This document shows, piece by piece, positions 13,260 through 26,590 of a stretch of DNA of 64,000 nucleotides. The position numbers were made by a program, and so were the translations under genes. The stretch is taken from NCBI RefSeq assembly GCF_027744825.2, contig NW_026527056.1:806001-870000 (forward strand), read 5' to 3'. Below the pieces are notes generated by a model that worked only from the letters and a program-made list of their open reading frames with translations, had not been told where the DNA came from and searched no databases. Numbering within the stretch: position 1 is the stretch's first letter; each line of letters starts with the position of its first letter. This DNA comes from Synchiropus splendidus. Its lineage: Eukaryota; Chordata; Actinopteri; Syngnathiformes; Callionymidae.

Positions 13260-16200
13260 AGAAAGGGTCTTTCTAGTAGGTGCACATCAAATCTAAGCTC
13301 TCTGAAGTGTTTTTCGAAAGTTATCAACACTTTTATGTTTGGCGTTCCGAAACCCACCTTATCTCAGGCTGAAAAGCGTTTTTGTGCATTGTGCCATAAC
13401 TTTTCAGGGAAGCTTCAGAACATGAAATTTTAACCTCCCACTATAGCAGAAAGGGTCTTTCTAGTAGTTGCAAATCAAATCTAAACTGTCTGAAGTGTTT
13501 TTCCAAAGTTAACAACACTTTTATGTTTGGCGTTCCGAAACCCACCTTATCTCAGGCTGAAAAGCGTTTTTGTGCATTGTGCCATAACTTTTCAGGGAAG
13601 CTTCAGAACATGAAATTTTAACCTCCCACTATAGCAGAAAGGGTCTTTCTAGTAGTTGCACATCAAATCTAAGCTGTCTGAAGTGTTTTTCAAAAGTTAT
13701 CAACACTTTTATGTTTGGCGTTCCGAAACCCACCTTATCTCAGGCTGAAAAGCGTTTTTGTGCATTGTGCCATAACTTTTCAGGGAAGCTTCAGAACATG
13801 AAATTTTAACCTCCCACTATAGCAGAAAGGGTCTTTCTAGTAGTTGCACATCAAATCTAAACTGTCTGAAGTGTTTTTCCGAAGTTATTAACACTTTTAT
13901 GTTTGGCGTTCCGAAACCCACCTTATCTCAGGCTGAAAAGCGTTTTTGTGCATTGTGCCATAACTTTTCAGGGAAGCTTCAGAACATGAAATTTTAACCT
14001 CCCACTATAGCAGAAAGGGTCTTTCTAGTAGTTGCACATCAAATCTAAACTGTCTGAAGTGTTTTTCCAAAGTTATCAACACTTTTATGTTTGGCGTTCC
14101 GAAACCCACCTTATCTCAGGCTGAAAAGCGTTTTTGTGCATTGTGCCATAACTTTTCAGGGAAGCTTCAGAACATGAAATTTTAACCTCCCACTATAGCA
14201 GAAAGGGTATTTCTAGTAGGTGCACATCAAATCTAAGCTCTCTGAAGTGTTTTTCGAAAGTTATCAACATTTTTATGTTTGGCGTTCCGAAACCCACCTT
14301 ATCTCAGGCTGAAAAGCGTTTTTGTGCATTGTGCCATAACTTTTCAGGGAAGCTTCAGAACATGAAATTTTAACCTCCCACTATAGCAGAAAGGGTCTTT
14401 CTAGTAGTTGCACATCAAATCTAAGCTGTCTGAAGTGTTTTTCAAAAGTTATCAACACTTTTATGTTTGGCGTTCCGAAACCCACCTTATCTCAGGCTGA
14501 AAAGCGTTTTTGTGCATTGTGCCAAAACTTTTCAGGGAAGCTTCAGAACATGAAATTTTAACCTCCCACTATAGCAGAAAGGGTCTTTCTAGTAGTTGCA
14601 CATCAAATCTAAACTGTCTGAAGTGTTTTTCCATAGTTATTAACACTTTTATGTTTGGCGTTCCGAAACCCACCTTATCTCAGGCTGAAAAGCGTTTTTG
14701 TGCATTGTGCCATAACTTTTCAGGGAAGCTTCAGAACATGAAATTTTAACCTCCCACTATAGCAGAAAGGGTCTTTCTAGTAGTTGCACATCAAATCTAA
14801 ACTGTCTGAAGTGTTTTTCCAAAGTTATTAACACTTTTATGTTTGGCGTTCCGAAACCCACCTTATCTCAGGCTGAAAAGCGTTTTTGTGCATTGTGCCA
14901 TAACTTTTCAGGGAAGCTTCAGAACATGAAATTTTAACCTCCCACTATAGCAGAAAGGGTCTTTCTAGTAGTTGCACATCAAATCTAAACTGTCTGAAGT
15001 GTTTTTCAAAAGTTATCAACACTTTTATGTTTGGCGTTCCGAAACCCACCTTATCTCAGGCTGAAAAGCGTTTTTGTGCATTGTGCCATAACTTTTCAGG
15101 AAAGCTTCAGAACATGAAATTTTAACCCCCCACTATAGCAGAAAGGGTCTTTCTAGTAGTTGCACATCAAATCTAAACTGTCTGAAGTGTTTTTACAAAG
15201 TTATTAACACTTTTATGTTTGGCGTTCCGAAACCCACCTTATCTCAGGCTGAAAAGCGTTTTTGTGCATTGTGCCATAACTTTTCAGGGAAGCTTCAGAA
15301 CATGAAATTTTAACCTCCCACTATAGCAGAAAGGGTCTTTCTAGTAGTTGCACATCAAATCTAAACTGTCTGAAGTGTTTTTCCAAAGTTATTAACACTT
15401 TTATGTTTGGCGTTCCGAAACCCACCATATCTCAGGCTGAAAAGCGTTTTTGTGCATTGTGCCATAACTTTTCAGGGAAGCTTCAGAACATGAAATTTTA
15501 ACCTCCCACTATAGCAGAAAGGGTCTTTCTAGTAGTTGCACATCAAATCTAAACTGTCTGAAGTGTTTTTCCAAAGTTATTAACACTTTTATGTTTGGCG
15601 TTCCGAAACCCACTTTATCTCAGGCTGAAAAGCGTTTTTGTGCATTGTGCCATAACTTTTCAGGGAAGCTTCAGAACATGAAATTTTAACCTCCCACTAT
15701 AGCAGAAAGGGTCTTTCTAGTAGTTGCACATCAAATCTAAACTGTCTGAAGTGTTTTTCCAAAGTTATCAACACTTTTATGTTTGGCGTTCCGAAACCCA
15801 CCTTATCTCAGGCTGAAAAGCGTTTTTACGCATTGTGCCATAACTTTTCCGGGAAGCTTCAGAACATGAAATTTTAACCTCCCACTATAGCAGAAAGGGT
15901 CTTTCTAGTAGGTGCACATCAAATCTAAGCTCTCTGAAGTGTTTTTCGAAAGTTATCAACACTTTTATGTTTGGCGTTCCGAAACCCACCTCATCTCAGG
16001 CTGAAAAGCGTTTTTGTGCATTGTGCCATAACTTTTCAGGGAAGCTTCAGAACATGAAATTTTAACCTCCCACTATAGCAGAAAGGGTCTTTCTAGTAGT
16101 TGCAAATCAAATCTAAACTGCCTGAAGTGTTTTTCCAAAGTTAACAACACTTTTATGTTTGGCGTTCCGAAACCCACCTTATCTCAGGCTGAAAAGCGTT

Positions 16201-17360
16201 TTTGTGCATTGTGCCATAACTTTTCAGGGAAGCTTCAGAACATGAAATTTTAACCTCCCACTATAGCAGAAAGGGTCTTTCTAGTAGTTGCACATCAAAT
16301 CTAAGCTGTCTGAAGTGTTTTTCAAAAGGTATCAACACTTTTATGTTTGGCGTTCCGAAACCCACCTTATCTCAGGCTGAAAAGCGTTTTTGTGCATTGT
16401 GCCATAACTTTTCAGGGAAGCTTCAGAACATGAAATTTTAACCTCCCACTATAGCAGAAAGGGTCTTTCTAGTAGTTGCACATCAAATCTAAACTGTCTG
16501 AAGTGTTTTTCCGAAGTTATTAACACTTTTATGTTTGGCGTTCCGAAACCCACCTTATCTCAGGCTGAAAAGCGTTTTTGTGTATTGTGCCATAACTTTT
16601 CAGGGAAGCTTCAGAACATGAAATTTTAACCTCCCACTATAGCAGAAAGGGTCTTTCTAGTAGTTGCACATCAAATCTAAACTGTCTGAAGTGTTTTTCC
16701 AAAGTTATCAACACTTTTATGTTTGGCGTTCCGAAACCCACCTTATCTCAGGCTGAAAAGCGTTTTTACGCATTGTGCCATAACTTTTCCGGGAAGCTTC
16801 AGAACATGAAATTTTAACCTCCCACTATAGCAGAAAGGGTCTTTCTAGTAGGTGCACATCAAATCTAAGCTCTCTGAAGTGTTTTTCGAAAGTTATCAAC
16901 ACTTTTATGTTTGGCGTTCCGAAACCCACCTTATCTCAGGCTGAAAAGCGTTTTTGTGCATTGTGCCATAACTTTTCAGGGAAGCTTCAGAACATGAAAT
17001 TTTAACCTCCCACTATAGCAGAAAGGGTCTTTCTAGTAGTTGCAAATCAAATCTAAACTGTCTGAAGTGTTTTTCCAAAGTTAACAACACTTTTATGTTT
17101 GGCGTTCCGAAACCCACCTTATCTCAGGCTGAAAAGCGTTTTTGTGCATTGTGCCATAACTTTTCAGGGAAGCTTCAGAACATGAAATTTTAACCTCCCA
17201 CTATAGCAGAAAGGGTCTTTCTAGTAGTTGCACATCAAATCTAAGCTGTCTGAAGTGTTTTTCAAAAGTTATCAACACTTTTATGTTTGGCGTTCCGAAA
17301 CCCACCTTATCTCAGGCTGAAAAGCGTTTTTGTGCATTGTGCCATAACTTTTCAGGGAAG
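13260..17360 (+). repeat. Left copy of 27-monomer-offset satellite duplication
   Basis: This 4.1-kb block of about 22 monomers recurs at 18336-22436 with a constant offset of 5,076 bp (27 x 188). Matching markers include ccgaag at 13881/18957 and 16513/21589, gaaagggtat at 14201/19277, the six-C run at 15125/20201 and cactttatct at 15611/20687. Private substitutions such as gccaaaact near 14521 are few, so the event is recent compared with the shoulder divergence. Confidence 0.88.
15800..17360 (+). repeat. Five-monomer (940-bp) higher-order repeat
   Basis: Within this stretch five variant units follow in fixed order: acgc+ttccgg; ggtgc+gaaag; gcaaatc+ttaac; aagctg+caaaag; ccgaag. The ttccgg marker repeats at about 15847 and 16787, 940 bp apart (5 x 188). 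The same pentamer recurs at about 20.88-22.44 kb and partially at 7.3-8.1, 10.7-11.1, 13.1-13.9 and 18.0-19.0 kb. Confidence 0.85.
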
Positions 17361-18335
17361 CTTCAGAACATGAAATTTTAACCTCCCACTATAGCAGAAA
17401 GGGTATTTCTAGTAGGTGCACATCAAATCTAAGCTGTCTGAAGTGTTTTTCGAAAGTTATCAACATTTTTATGTTTGGCGTTCCGAAACCCACCTTATCT
17501 CAGGCTGAAAAGCGTTTTTGTGCATTGTGCCATAACTTTTCAGGGAAGCTTCAGAACATGAAATTTTAAACTCCCACTATAGCAGAAAGGGTCTTTCTAG
17601 TAGTTGCACATCAAATCTAAGCTGTCTGAAGTGTTTTTCAAAAGTTATCAACACTTTTATGTTTGGCGTTCCGAAACCCACCTTATCTCAGGCTGAAAAG
17701 CGTTTTTGTGCATTGTGCCATAACTTTTCAGGAAAGCTTCAGAACATGAAATTTTAACCTCCCACTATAGCAGAAAGGGTCTTTCTAGTAGTTGCACATC
17801 AAATCTAAACTGTCTGAAGTGTTTTTCTAAAGTTATCAACACTTTTATGTTTGGCGTTCCGAAACCCACCTTATCTCAGGCTGAAAAGCGTTTTTACGCA
17901 TTGTGCCAAAACTTTTCAGGGCAGCTTCAGAACATGAAATTTTAACCTCCCACTATAGCAGAAAGGGTCTTTCTAGTAGTTGCACATCAAATCTAAACTG
18001 TCTGAAGTGTTTTTCCGAAGTTATTAACACTTTTATGTTTGGCGTTCCGAAACCCACCTTATCTCAGGCTGAAAAGCGTTTTTGTGCATTGTGCCATAAC
18101 TTTTCAGGGAAGCTTCAGAACATGAAATTTTAACCTCCCACTATAGCAGAAAGGGTCTTTCTAGTAGTTGCACATCAAATCTAAACTGTCTGAAGTGTTT
18201 TTCCAAAGTTATCAACACTTTTATGTTTGGCGTTCCGAAACCCACCTTATCTCAGGCTGAAAAGCGTTTTTACGCATTGTGCCATAACTTTTCCGGGAAG
18301 CTTCAGAACATGAAATTTTAACCTCCCACTATAGC

Positions 18336-21300
18336 AGAAAGGGTCTTTCTAGTAGGTGCACATCAAATCTAAGCTCTCTGAAGTGTTTTTCGAAAGTTAT
18401 CAACACTTTTATGTTTGGCGTTCCGAAACCCACCTTATCTCAGGCTGAAAAGCGTTTTTGTGCATTGTGCCATAACTTTTCAGGGAAGCTTCAGAACATG
18501 AAATTTTAACCTCCCACTATAGCAGAAAGGGTCTTTCTAGTAGTTGCAAATCAAATCTAAACTGTCTGAAGTGTTTTTCCAAAGTTAACAACACTTTTAT
18601 GTTTGGCGTTCCGAAACCCACCTTATCTCAGGCTGAAAAGCGTTTTTGTGCATTGTGCCATAACTTTTCAGGGAAGCTTCAGAACATGAAATTTTAACCT
18701 CCCACTATAGCAGAAAGGGTCTTTCTAGTAGTTGCACATCAAATCTAAGCTGTCTGAAGTGTTTTTCAAAAGTTATCAACACTTTTATGTTTGGCGTTCC
18801 GAAACCCACCTTATCTCAGGCTGAAAAGCGTTTTTGTGCATTGTGCCATAACTTTTCAGGGAAGCTTCAGAACATGAAATTTTAACCTCCCACTATAGCA
18901 GAAAGGGTCTTTCTAGTAGTTGCACATCAAATCTAAACTGTCTGAAGTGTTTTTCCGAAGTTATTAACACTTTTATGTTTGGCGTTCCGAAACCCACCTT
19001 ATCTCAGGCTGAAAAGCGTTTTTGTGCATTGTGCCATAACTTTTCAGGGAAGCTTCAGAACATGAAATTTTAACCTCCCACTATAGCAGAAAGGGTCTTT
19101 CTAGTAGTTGCACATCAAATCTAAGCTGTCTGAAGTGTTTTTCCAAAGTTATCAACACTTTTATGTTTGGCGTTCCGAAACCCACCTTATCTCAGGCTGA
19201 AAAGCGTTTTTGTGCATTGTGCCATAACTTTTCAGGGAAGCTTCAGAACATGAAATTTTAACCTCCCACTATAGCAGAAAGGGTATTTCTAGTAGGTGCA
19301 CATCAAATCTAAGCTCTCTGAAGTGTTTTTCGAAAGTTATCAACATTTTTATGTTTGGCGTTCCGAAACCCACCTTATCTCAGGCTGAAAAGCGTTTTTG
19401 TGCATTGTGCCATAACTTTTCAGGGAAGCTTCAGAACATGAAATTTTAACCTCCCACTATAGCAGAAAGGGTCTTTCTAGTAGTTGCACATCAAATCTAA
19501 GCTGTCTGAAGTGTTTTTCAAAAGTTATCAACACTTTTATGTTTGGCGTTCCGAAACCCACCTTATCTCAGGCTGAAAAGCGTTTTTGTGCATTGTGCCA
19601 TAACTTTTCAGGGAAGCTTCAGAACATGAAATTTTAACCTCCCACTATAGCAGAAAGGGTCTTTCTAGTAGTTGCACATCAAATCTAAACTGTCTGAAGT
19701 GTTTTTCCATAGTTATTAACACTTTTATGTTTGGCGTTCCGAAACCCACCTTATCTCAGGCTGAAAAGCGTTTTTGTGCATTGTGCCATAACTTTTCAGG
19801 GAAGCTTCAGAACATGAAATTTTAACCTCCCACTATAGCAGAAAGGGTCTTTCTAGTAGTTGCACATCAAATCTAAACTGTCTGAAGTGTTTTTCCAAAG
19901 TTATTAACACTTTTATGTTTGGCGTTCCGAAACCCACCTTATCTCAGGCTGAAAAGCGTTTTTGTGCATTGTGCCATAACTTTTCAGGGAAGCTTCAGAA
20001 CATGAAATTTTAACCTCCCACTATAGCAGAAAGGGTCTTTCTAGTAGTTGCACATCAAATCTAAACTGTCTGAAGTGTTTTTCAAAAGTTATCAACACTT
20101 TTATGTTTGGCGTTCCGAAACCCACCTTATCTCAGGCTGAAAAGCGTTTTTGTGCATTGTGCCATAACTTTTCAGGAAAGCTTCAGAACATGAAATTTTA
20201 ACCCCCCACTATAGCAGAAAGGGTCTTTCTAGTAGTTGCACATCAAATCTAAACTGTCTGAAGTGTTTTTCCAAAGTTATTAACACTTTTATGTTTGGCG
20301 TTCCGAAACCCACCTTATCTCAGGCTGAAAAGCGTTTTTGTGCATTGTGCCATAACTTTTCAGGGAAGCTACAGAACATGAAATTTTAACCTCCCACTAT
20401 AGCAGAAAGGGTCTTTCTAGTAGTTGCACATCAAATCTAAACTGTCTGAAGTGTTTTTCCAAAGTTATTAACACTTTTATGTTTGGCGTTCCGAAACCCA
20501 CCTTATCTCAGGCTGAAAAGCGTTTTTGTGCATTGTGCCATAACTTTTCAGGGAAGCTTCAGAACATGAAATTTTAACCTCCCACTATAGCAGAAAGGGT
20601 CTTTCTAGTAGTTGCACATCAAATCTAAACTGTCTGAAGTGTTTTTCAAAAGTTATTAACACTTTTATGTTTGGCGTTCCGAAACCCACTTTATCTCAGG
20701 CTGAAAAGCGTTTTTGTGCATTGTGCCATAACTTTTCAGGGAAGCTTCAGAACATGAAATTTTAACCTCCCACTATAGCAGAAAGGGTCTTTCTAGTAGT
20801 TGCACATCAAATCTAAACTGTCTGAAGTGTTTGTCCAAAGTTATCAACACTTTTATGTTTGGCGTTCCGAAACCCACCTTATCTCAGGCTGAAAAGCGTT
20901 TTTACGCATTGTGCCATAACTTTTCCGGGAAGCTTCAGAACATGAAATTTTAACCTCCCACTATAGCAGAAAGGGTCTTTCTAGTAGGTGCACATCAAAT
21001 CTAAGCTCTCTGAAGTGTTTTTCGAAAGTTATCAACACTTTTATGTTTGGCGTTCCGAAACCCACCTTATCTCAGGCTGAAAAGCGTTTTTGTGCATTGT
21101 GCCATAACTTTTCAGGGAAGCTTCAGAACATGAAATTTTAACCTCCCACTATAGCAGAAAGGGTCTTTCTAGTAGTTGCAAATCAAATCTAAACTGTCTG
21201 AAGTGTTTTTCCAAAGTTAACAACACTTTTATGTTTGGCGTTCCGAAACCCACCTTATCTCAGGCTGAAAAGCGTTTGTGTGCATTGTGCCATAACTTTT

Positions 21301-22436
21301 CAGGGAAGCTTCAGAACATGAAATTTTAACCTCCCACTATAGCAGAAAGGGTCTTTCTAGTAGTTGCACATCAAATCTAAGCTGTCTGAAGTGTTTTTCA
21401 AAAGTTATCAACACTTTTATGTTTGGCGTTCCGAAACCCACCTTATCTCAGGCTGAAAAGCGTTTTTGTGCATTGTGCCATAACTTTTCAGGGAAGCTTC
21501 AGAACATGAAATTTTAACCTCCCACTATAGCAGAAAGGGTCTTTCTAGTAGTTGCACATCAAATCTAAACTGTCTGAAGTGTTTTTCCGAAGTTATTAAC
21601 ACTTTTATGTTTGGCGTTCCGAAACCCACCTTATCTCAGGCTGAAAAGCGTTTTTGTGCATTGTGCCATAACTTTTCAGGGAAGCTTCAGAACATGAAAT
21701 TTTAACCTCCCACTATAGCAGAAAGGGTCTTTCTAGTAGTTGCACATCAAATCTAAACTGTCTGAAGTGTTTTTCCAAAGTTATCAACACTTTTATGTTT
21801 GGCGTTCCGAAACCCACCTTATCTCAGGCTGAAAAGCGTTTTTACGCATTGTGCCATAACTTTTCCGGGAAGCTTCAGAACATGAAATTTTAACCTCCCA
21901 CTATAGCAGAAAGGGACTTTCTAGTAGGTGCACATCAAATCTAAGCTCTCTGAAGTGTTTTTCGAAAGTTATCAACACTTTTATGTTTGGCGTTCCGAAA
22001 CCCACCTTATCTCAGGCTGAAAAGCGTTTTTGTGCATTGTGCCATAACTTTTCAGGGAAGCTTCAGAACATGAAATTTTAACCTCCCACTATAGCAGAAA
22101 GGGTCTTTCTAGTAGTTGCAAATCAAATCTAAACTGTCTGAAGTGTTTTTCCAAAGTTAACAACACTTTTATGTTTGGCGTTCCGAAACCCACCTTATCT
22201 CAGGCTGAAAAGCGTTTTTGTGCATTGTGCCATAACTTTTCAGGGAAGCTTCAGAACATGAAATTTTAACCTCCCACTATAGCAGAAAGGGTCTTTCTAG
22301 TAGTTGCACATCAAATCTAAGCTGTCTGAAGTGTTTTTCAAAAGTTATCAACACTTTTATGTTTGGCGTTCCGAAACCCACCTTATCTCAGGCTGAAAAG
22401 CGTTTTTGTGCATTGTGCCATAACTTTTCAGGGAAG
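18336..22436 (+). repeat. Right copy of 27-monomer-offset satellite duplication
   Basis: Partner of the block at 13260-17360, offset 5,076 bp, with the same marker order including two runs of the pentamer. At its right end the match shifts to other offsets: 17.4-17.95 kb matches 22.85-23.40 kb at 5,452 bp (29 x 188; ttttaaactcc and gaaagggtat markers), and 19.6-20.3 kb matches 23.4-24.1 kb at 3,760 bp (20 x 188; six-C run and ccatag markers). Confidence 0.87.
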
Positions 22437-25400
22437 CTTCAGAACATGAAATTTTAACCTCCCACTATAGCAGAAAGGGTCTTTCTAGTAGTTGCACATC
22501 AAATCTAAACTGTCTGAAGTGTTTTTCCGAAGTTATTAACACTTTTATGTTTGGCGTTCCGAAACCCACCTTATCTCAGGCTGAAAAGCGTTTTTGTGCA
22601 TTGTGCCATAACTTTTCAGGGAAGCTTCAGAACATGAAATTTTAACCTCCCACTATAGCAGAAAGGGTCTTTCTAGTAGTTGCACATCAAATCTAAACTG
22701 TCTGAAGTGTTTTTCCAAAGTTATTAACACTTTTATGTTTGGCGTTCCGAAACCCACCTTATCTCAGGCTGAAAAGCGTTTTTGTGCATTGTGCCATAAC
22801 TTTTCAGGGAAGCTTCAGAACATGAAATTTTAACCTCCCACTATAGCAGAAAGGGTATTTCTAGTAGGTGCACATCAAATCTAAGCTGTCTGAAGTGTTT
22901 TTCGAAAGTTATCAACATTTTTATGTTTGGCGTTCCGAAACCCACCTTATCTCAGGCTGAAAAGCGTTTTTGTGCATTGTGCCATAACTTTTCAGGGAAG
23001 CTTCAGAACATGAAATTTTAAACTCCCACTATAGCAGAAAGGGTCTTTCTAGTAGTTGCACATCAAATCTAAGCTGTCTGAAGTGTTTTTCAAAAGTTAT
23101 CAACACTTTTATGTTTGGCGTTCCGAAACCCACCTTATCTCAGGCTGAAAAGCGTTTTTGTGCATTGTGCCATAACTTTTCAGGAAAGCTTCAGAACATG
23201 AAATTTTAACCTCCCACTATAGCAGAAAGGGTCTTTCTAGTAGTTGCACATCAAATCTAAACTGTCTGAAGTGTTTTTCTAAAGTTATCAACACTTTTAT
23301 GTTTGGCGTTCCGAAACCCACCTTATCTCAGGCTGAAAAGCGTTTTTACGCATTGTGCCATAACTTTTCAGGGAAGCTTCAGAACATGAAATTTTAACCT
23401 CCCACTATAGCAGAAAGGGTCTTTCTAGTAGTTGCACATCAAATCTAAACTGTCTGAAGTGTTTTTCCATAGTTATTAACACTTTTATGTTTGGCGTTCC
23501 GAAACCCACCTTATCTCAGGCTGAAAAGCGTTTTTGTGCATTGTGCCATAACTTTTCAGGGAAGCTTCAGAACATGAAATTTTAACCTCCTACTATAGCA
23601 GAAAGGGTCTTTCTAGTAGTTGCACATCAAATCTAAACTGTCTGAAGTGTTTTTCCAAAGTTATTAACACTTTTATGTTTGGCGTTCCGAAACCCACCTT
23701 ATCTCAGGCTGAAAAGCGTTTTTGTGCATTGTGCCATAACTTTTCAGGGAAGCTTCAGAACATGAAATTTTAACCTCCCACTATAGCAGAAAGGGTCTTT
23801 CTAGTAGTTGCACATCAAATCTAAACTGTCTGAAGTGTTTTTCAAAAGTTATCAACACTTTTATGTTTGGCGTTCCGAAACCCACCTTATCTCAGGCTGA
23901 AAAGCGTTTTTGTGCATTGTGCCATAACTTTTCAGGAAAGCTTCAGAACATGAAATTTTAACCCCCCACTATAGCAGAAAGGGTCTTTCTAGTAGTTGCA
24001 CATCAAATCTAAACTGTCTGAAGTGTTTTTCCAAAGTTATTAACACTTTTATGTTTGGCGTTCCGAAACCCACCTTATCTCAGGCTGAAAAGCGTTTTTG
24101 TGCATTGTGCCATAACTTTTCAGGGAAGCTTCAGAACATGAAATTTTAACCTCCCACTATAGCAGAAAGGGTCTTTCTAGTAGTTGCACATCAAATCTAA
24201 ACTGTCTGAAGTGTTTTTCTAAAGTTATCAACACTTTTATGTTTGGCGTTCCGAAACCCACCTTATCTCAGGCTGAAAAGCGTTTTTACGCATTGTGCCA
24301 TAACTTTTCAGGGAAGCTTCAGAACATGAAATTTTAACCTCCCACTATAGCAGAAAGGGTCTTTCTAGTAGGTGCACATCAAATCTAAGCTGTCTGAAGT
24401 GTTTTTCGAAAGTTATCAACACTTTTATGTTTGGCGTTCCGAAACCCACCTTATCTCAGGCTGAAAAGCGTATTTGTGCATTGTGCCATAACTTTTCAGG
24501 GAAGCTTCAGAACATGAAATTTTAACCTCCCACTATAGCAGAAAGGGTCTTTCTAGTAGTTGCACATCAAATCTAAGCTGTCTGAAGTGTTTTTCAAAAG
24601 TTATCAACACTTTTATGTTTGGCGTTCCGAAACCCACCTTATCTCAGGCTGAAAAGCGTTTTTGTGCATTGTGCCATAACTTTTCAGGAAAGCTTCAGAA
24701 CATGAAATTTTAACCTCCCACTATAGCAGAAAGGGTCTTTCTAGTAGTTGCACATCAAATCTAAACTGTCTGAAGTGTTTTTCTAAGGTTATCAACACTT
24801 TTATGTTTGGCGTTCCGAAACCCACCTTATCTCAGGCTGAAAAGCGTTTTTGTGCATTGTGCCATAACTTTTCAGGAAAGCTTCAGAACATGAAATTTTA
24901 ACTTCCCACTATAGCAGAAAGGGTCTTTCTAGTAATTGCACATCAAATCTAAACTGTCTGAAGTGTTTTTCTAAAGTTATCAACACTTTTATGTTTGGCG
25001 TTCCGAAACCCACCTTATCTCAGGCTGAAAAGCGTTTTTACGCATTGTGCCATAACTTTTCAGGGAAGCTTCAGAACATGAAATTTTAACCTCCCACTAT
25101 AGCAGAAAGGGTCTTTCTAGTAGTTGCACATCAAATCTAAACTGTCTGAAGTGTTTTTCCAAAGTTATTAACACTTTTATGTTTGGCGTTCCGAAACCCA
25201 CCTTATCTCAGGCTGAAAAGCGTTTTTGTGCATTGTGCCATAACTTTTCAGGGAAGCTTCAGAACATGAAATTTTAACCTCCCACTATAGCAGAAAGGGT
25301 CTTTCTAGTAGTTGCACATCAAATCTAAACTGTCTGAAGTGTTTTTCCAAAGTTATTAACACTTTTATGTTTGGCGTTCCGAAACCCACCTTATCTCAGG

Positions 25401-26590
25401 CTGAAAAGCGTTTTTGTGCATTGTGCCATAACTTTTCAGGGAAGCTTCAGAACATGAAATTTTAACCTCCCACTATAGCAGAAAGGGTCTTTCTAGTAGT
25501 TGCACATCAAATCTAAACTGTCTGAAGTGTTTTTCCAAAGTTATTAACACTTTTAAGTTTGGCGTTCCGAAACCCACCTTATCTCAGGCTGAAAAGCGTT
25601 TTTGTGCATTGTGCCATAACTTTTCAGGGAAGCTTCAGAACATGAAATTTTAACCTCCCACTATAGCAGAAAGGGTCTTTCTAGTAGTTGCACATCAAAT
25701 CTAAACTGTCTGAAGTGTTTTTCCAAAGTTATCAACACTTTTATGTTTGGCGTTCCGAAACCCACCTTATCTCAGGCTGAAAAGCGTTTTTACGCATTGT
25801 GCCATAACTTTTCAGGGAAGCTTCAGAACATGAAATTTTGACCTCCCACTATAGCAGAAAGGGTCTTTCTAGTAGGTGCACATCAAATCTAAGCTGTCTG
25901 AAGTGTTTTTCGAAAGTTATCAACACTTTTATGTTTGGCGTTCCGAAACCCACCTTATCTCAGGCTGAAAAGCGTTTTTGTGCATTGTGCCATAACTTTT
26001 CAGGGAAGCTTCAGAACATGAAATTTTAACCTCCCACTGTAGCAGAAAGGGTCTTTCTAGTAGTTGCACATCAAATCTAAACTGTCTGAAGTGTTTTTCC
26101 AAAGTTATCAACACTTTTATGTTTGGCGTTCCGAAACCCAACTTATCTCAGGCTGAAAAGCGTTTTTGTGCATTGTGCCATAACTTTTCAGGGAAGCTTC
26201 AGAACATGAAATTTTAACCTCCCACTATAGCAGAAAGGGTCTTTCTAGTAGTTGCACATCAAATCTAAACTGTCTGAAGTGTTTTTCCAATGTTAACAAC
26301 ACTTTTATGTTTGGCGTTCCGAAAACCACCTTATCTCAGGCTGAAAAGCGTTTTTGTGCATTGTGCCATAACTTTTCAGGGAAGCTTCAGAACATAAAAT
26401 TTTAACCTCCCACTATAGCAGAAAGGGTCTTTCTAGTAGTTGCACATCAAATCTAAACTGTCTGAAGTGTTTTTCCAAAGTTATTAACACTTTTATGTTT
26501 GGCGTTCCGAAACCCACCTTATCTCAGGCTGAAAAGCGTTTTTGTGCATTGTGCCATAACTTTTCAGGGAAGCTTCAGAACATGAAATTT

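Larger units (their letters stand above)
1..26590 (+). repeat. Core tandem satellite array, 188-bp monomer with HindIII site
   Basis: About 141 head-to-tail copies of a 188-bp AT-rich unit. A landmark (gaaacccacc) falls at 1, 189, 377 and still at 25757, 26133, 26321 and 26509, all exact multiples of 188 from position 1, so there is no net length change over 26.5 kb. Almost every unit carries gaagcttc, an 8-bp palindrome containing HindIII AAGCTT. Units differ mainly at a few diagnostic sites: gt/ac near unit position 36, gggaag/ggaaag near 60, gttgc/ggtgc near 119, aaac/aagc near 137, tgtc/tctc near 140, and a multi-allelic window at about 151-163. No transposon interrupts the array. It continues past the left window edge. 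The family is not one I can name; a centromeric or pericentromeric role is inference. Confidence 0.97.

Noticed and set aside
6802..18133. Open frames of 76-79 codons at 6802, 8870, 14510 and 17903 with nearly identical proteins
   Set aside because: They arise where one substitution in a satellite unit removes a stop or makes a start. The 188-bp unit is not a multiple of three, so no frame continues; there is no promoter, and the pattern is only the repeat read in frame.
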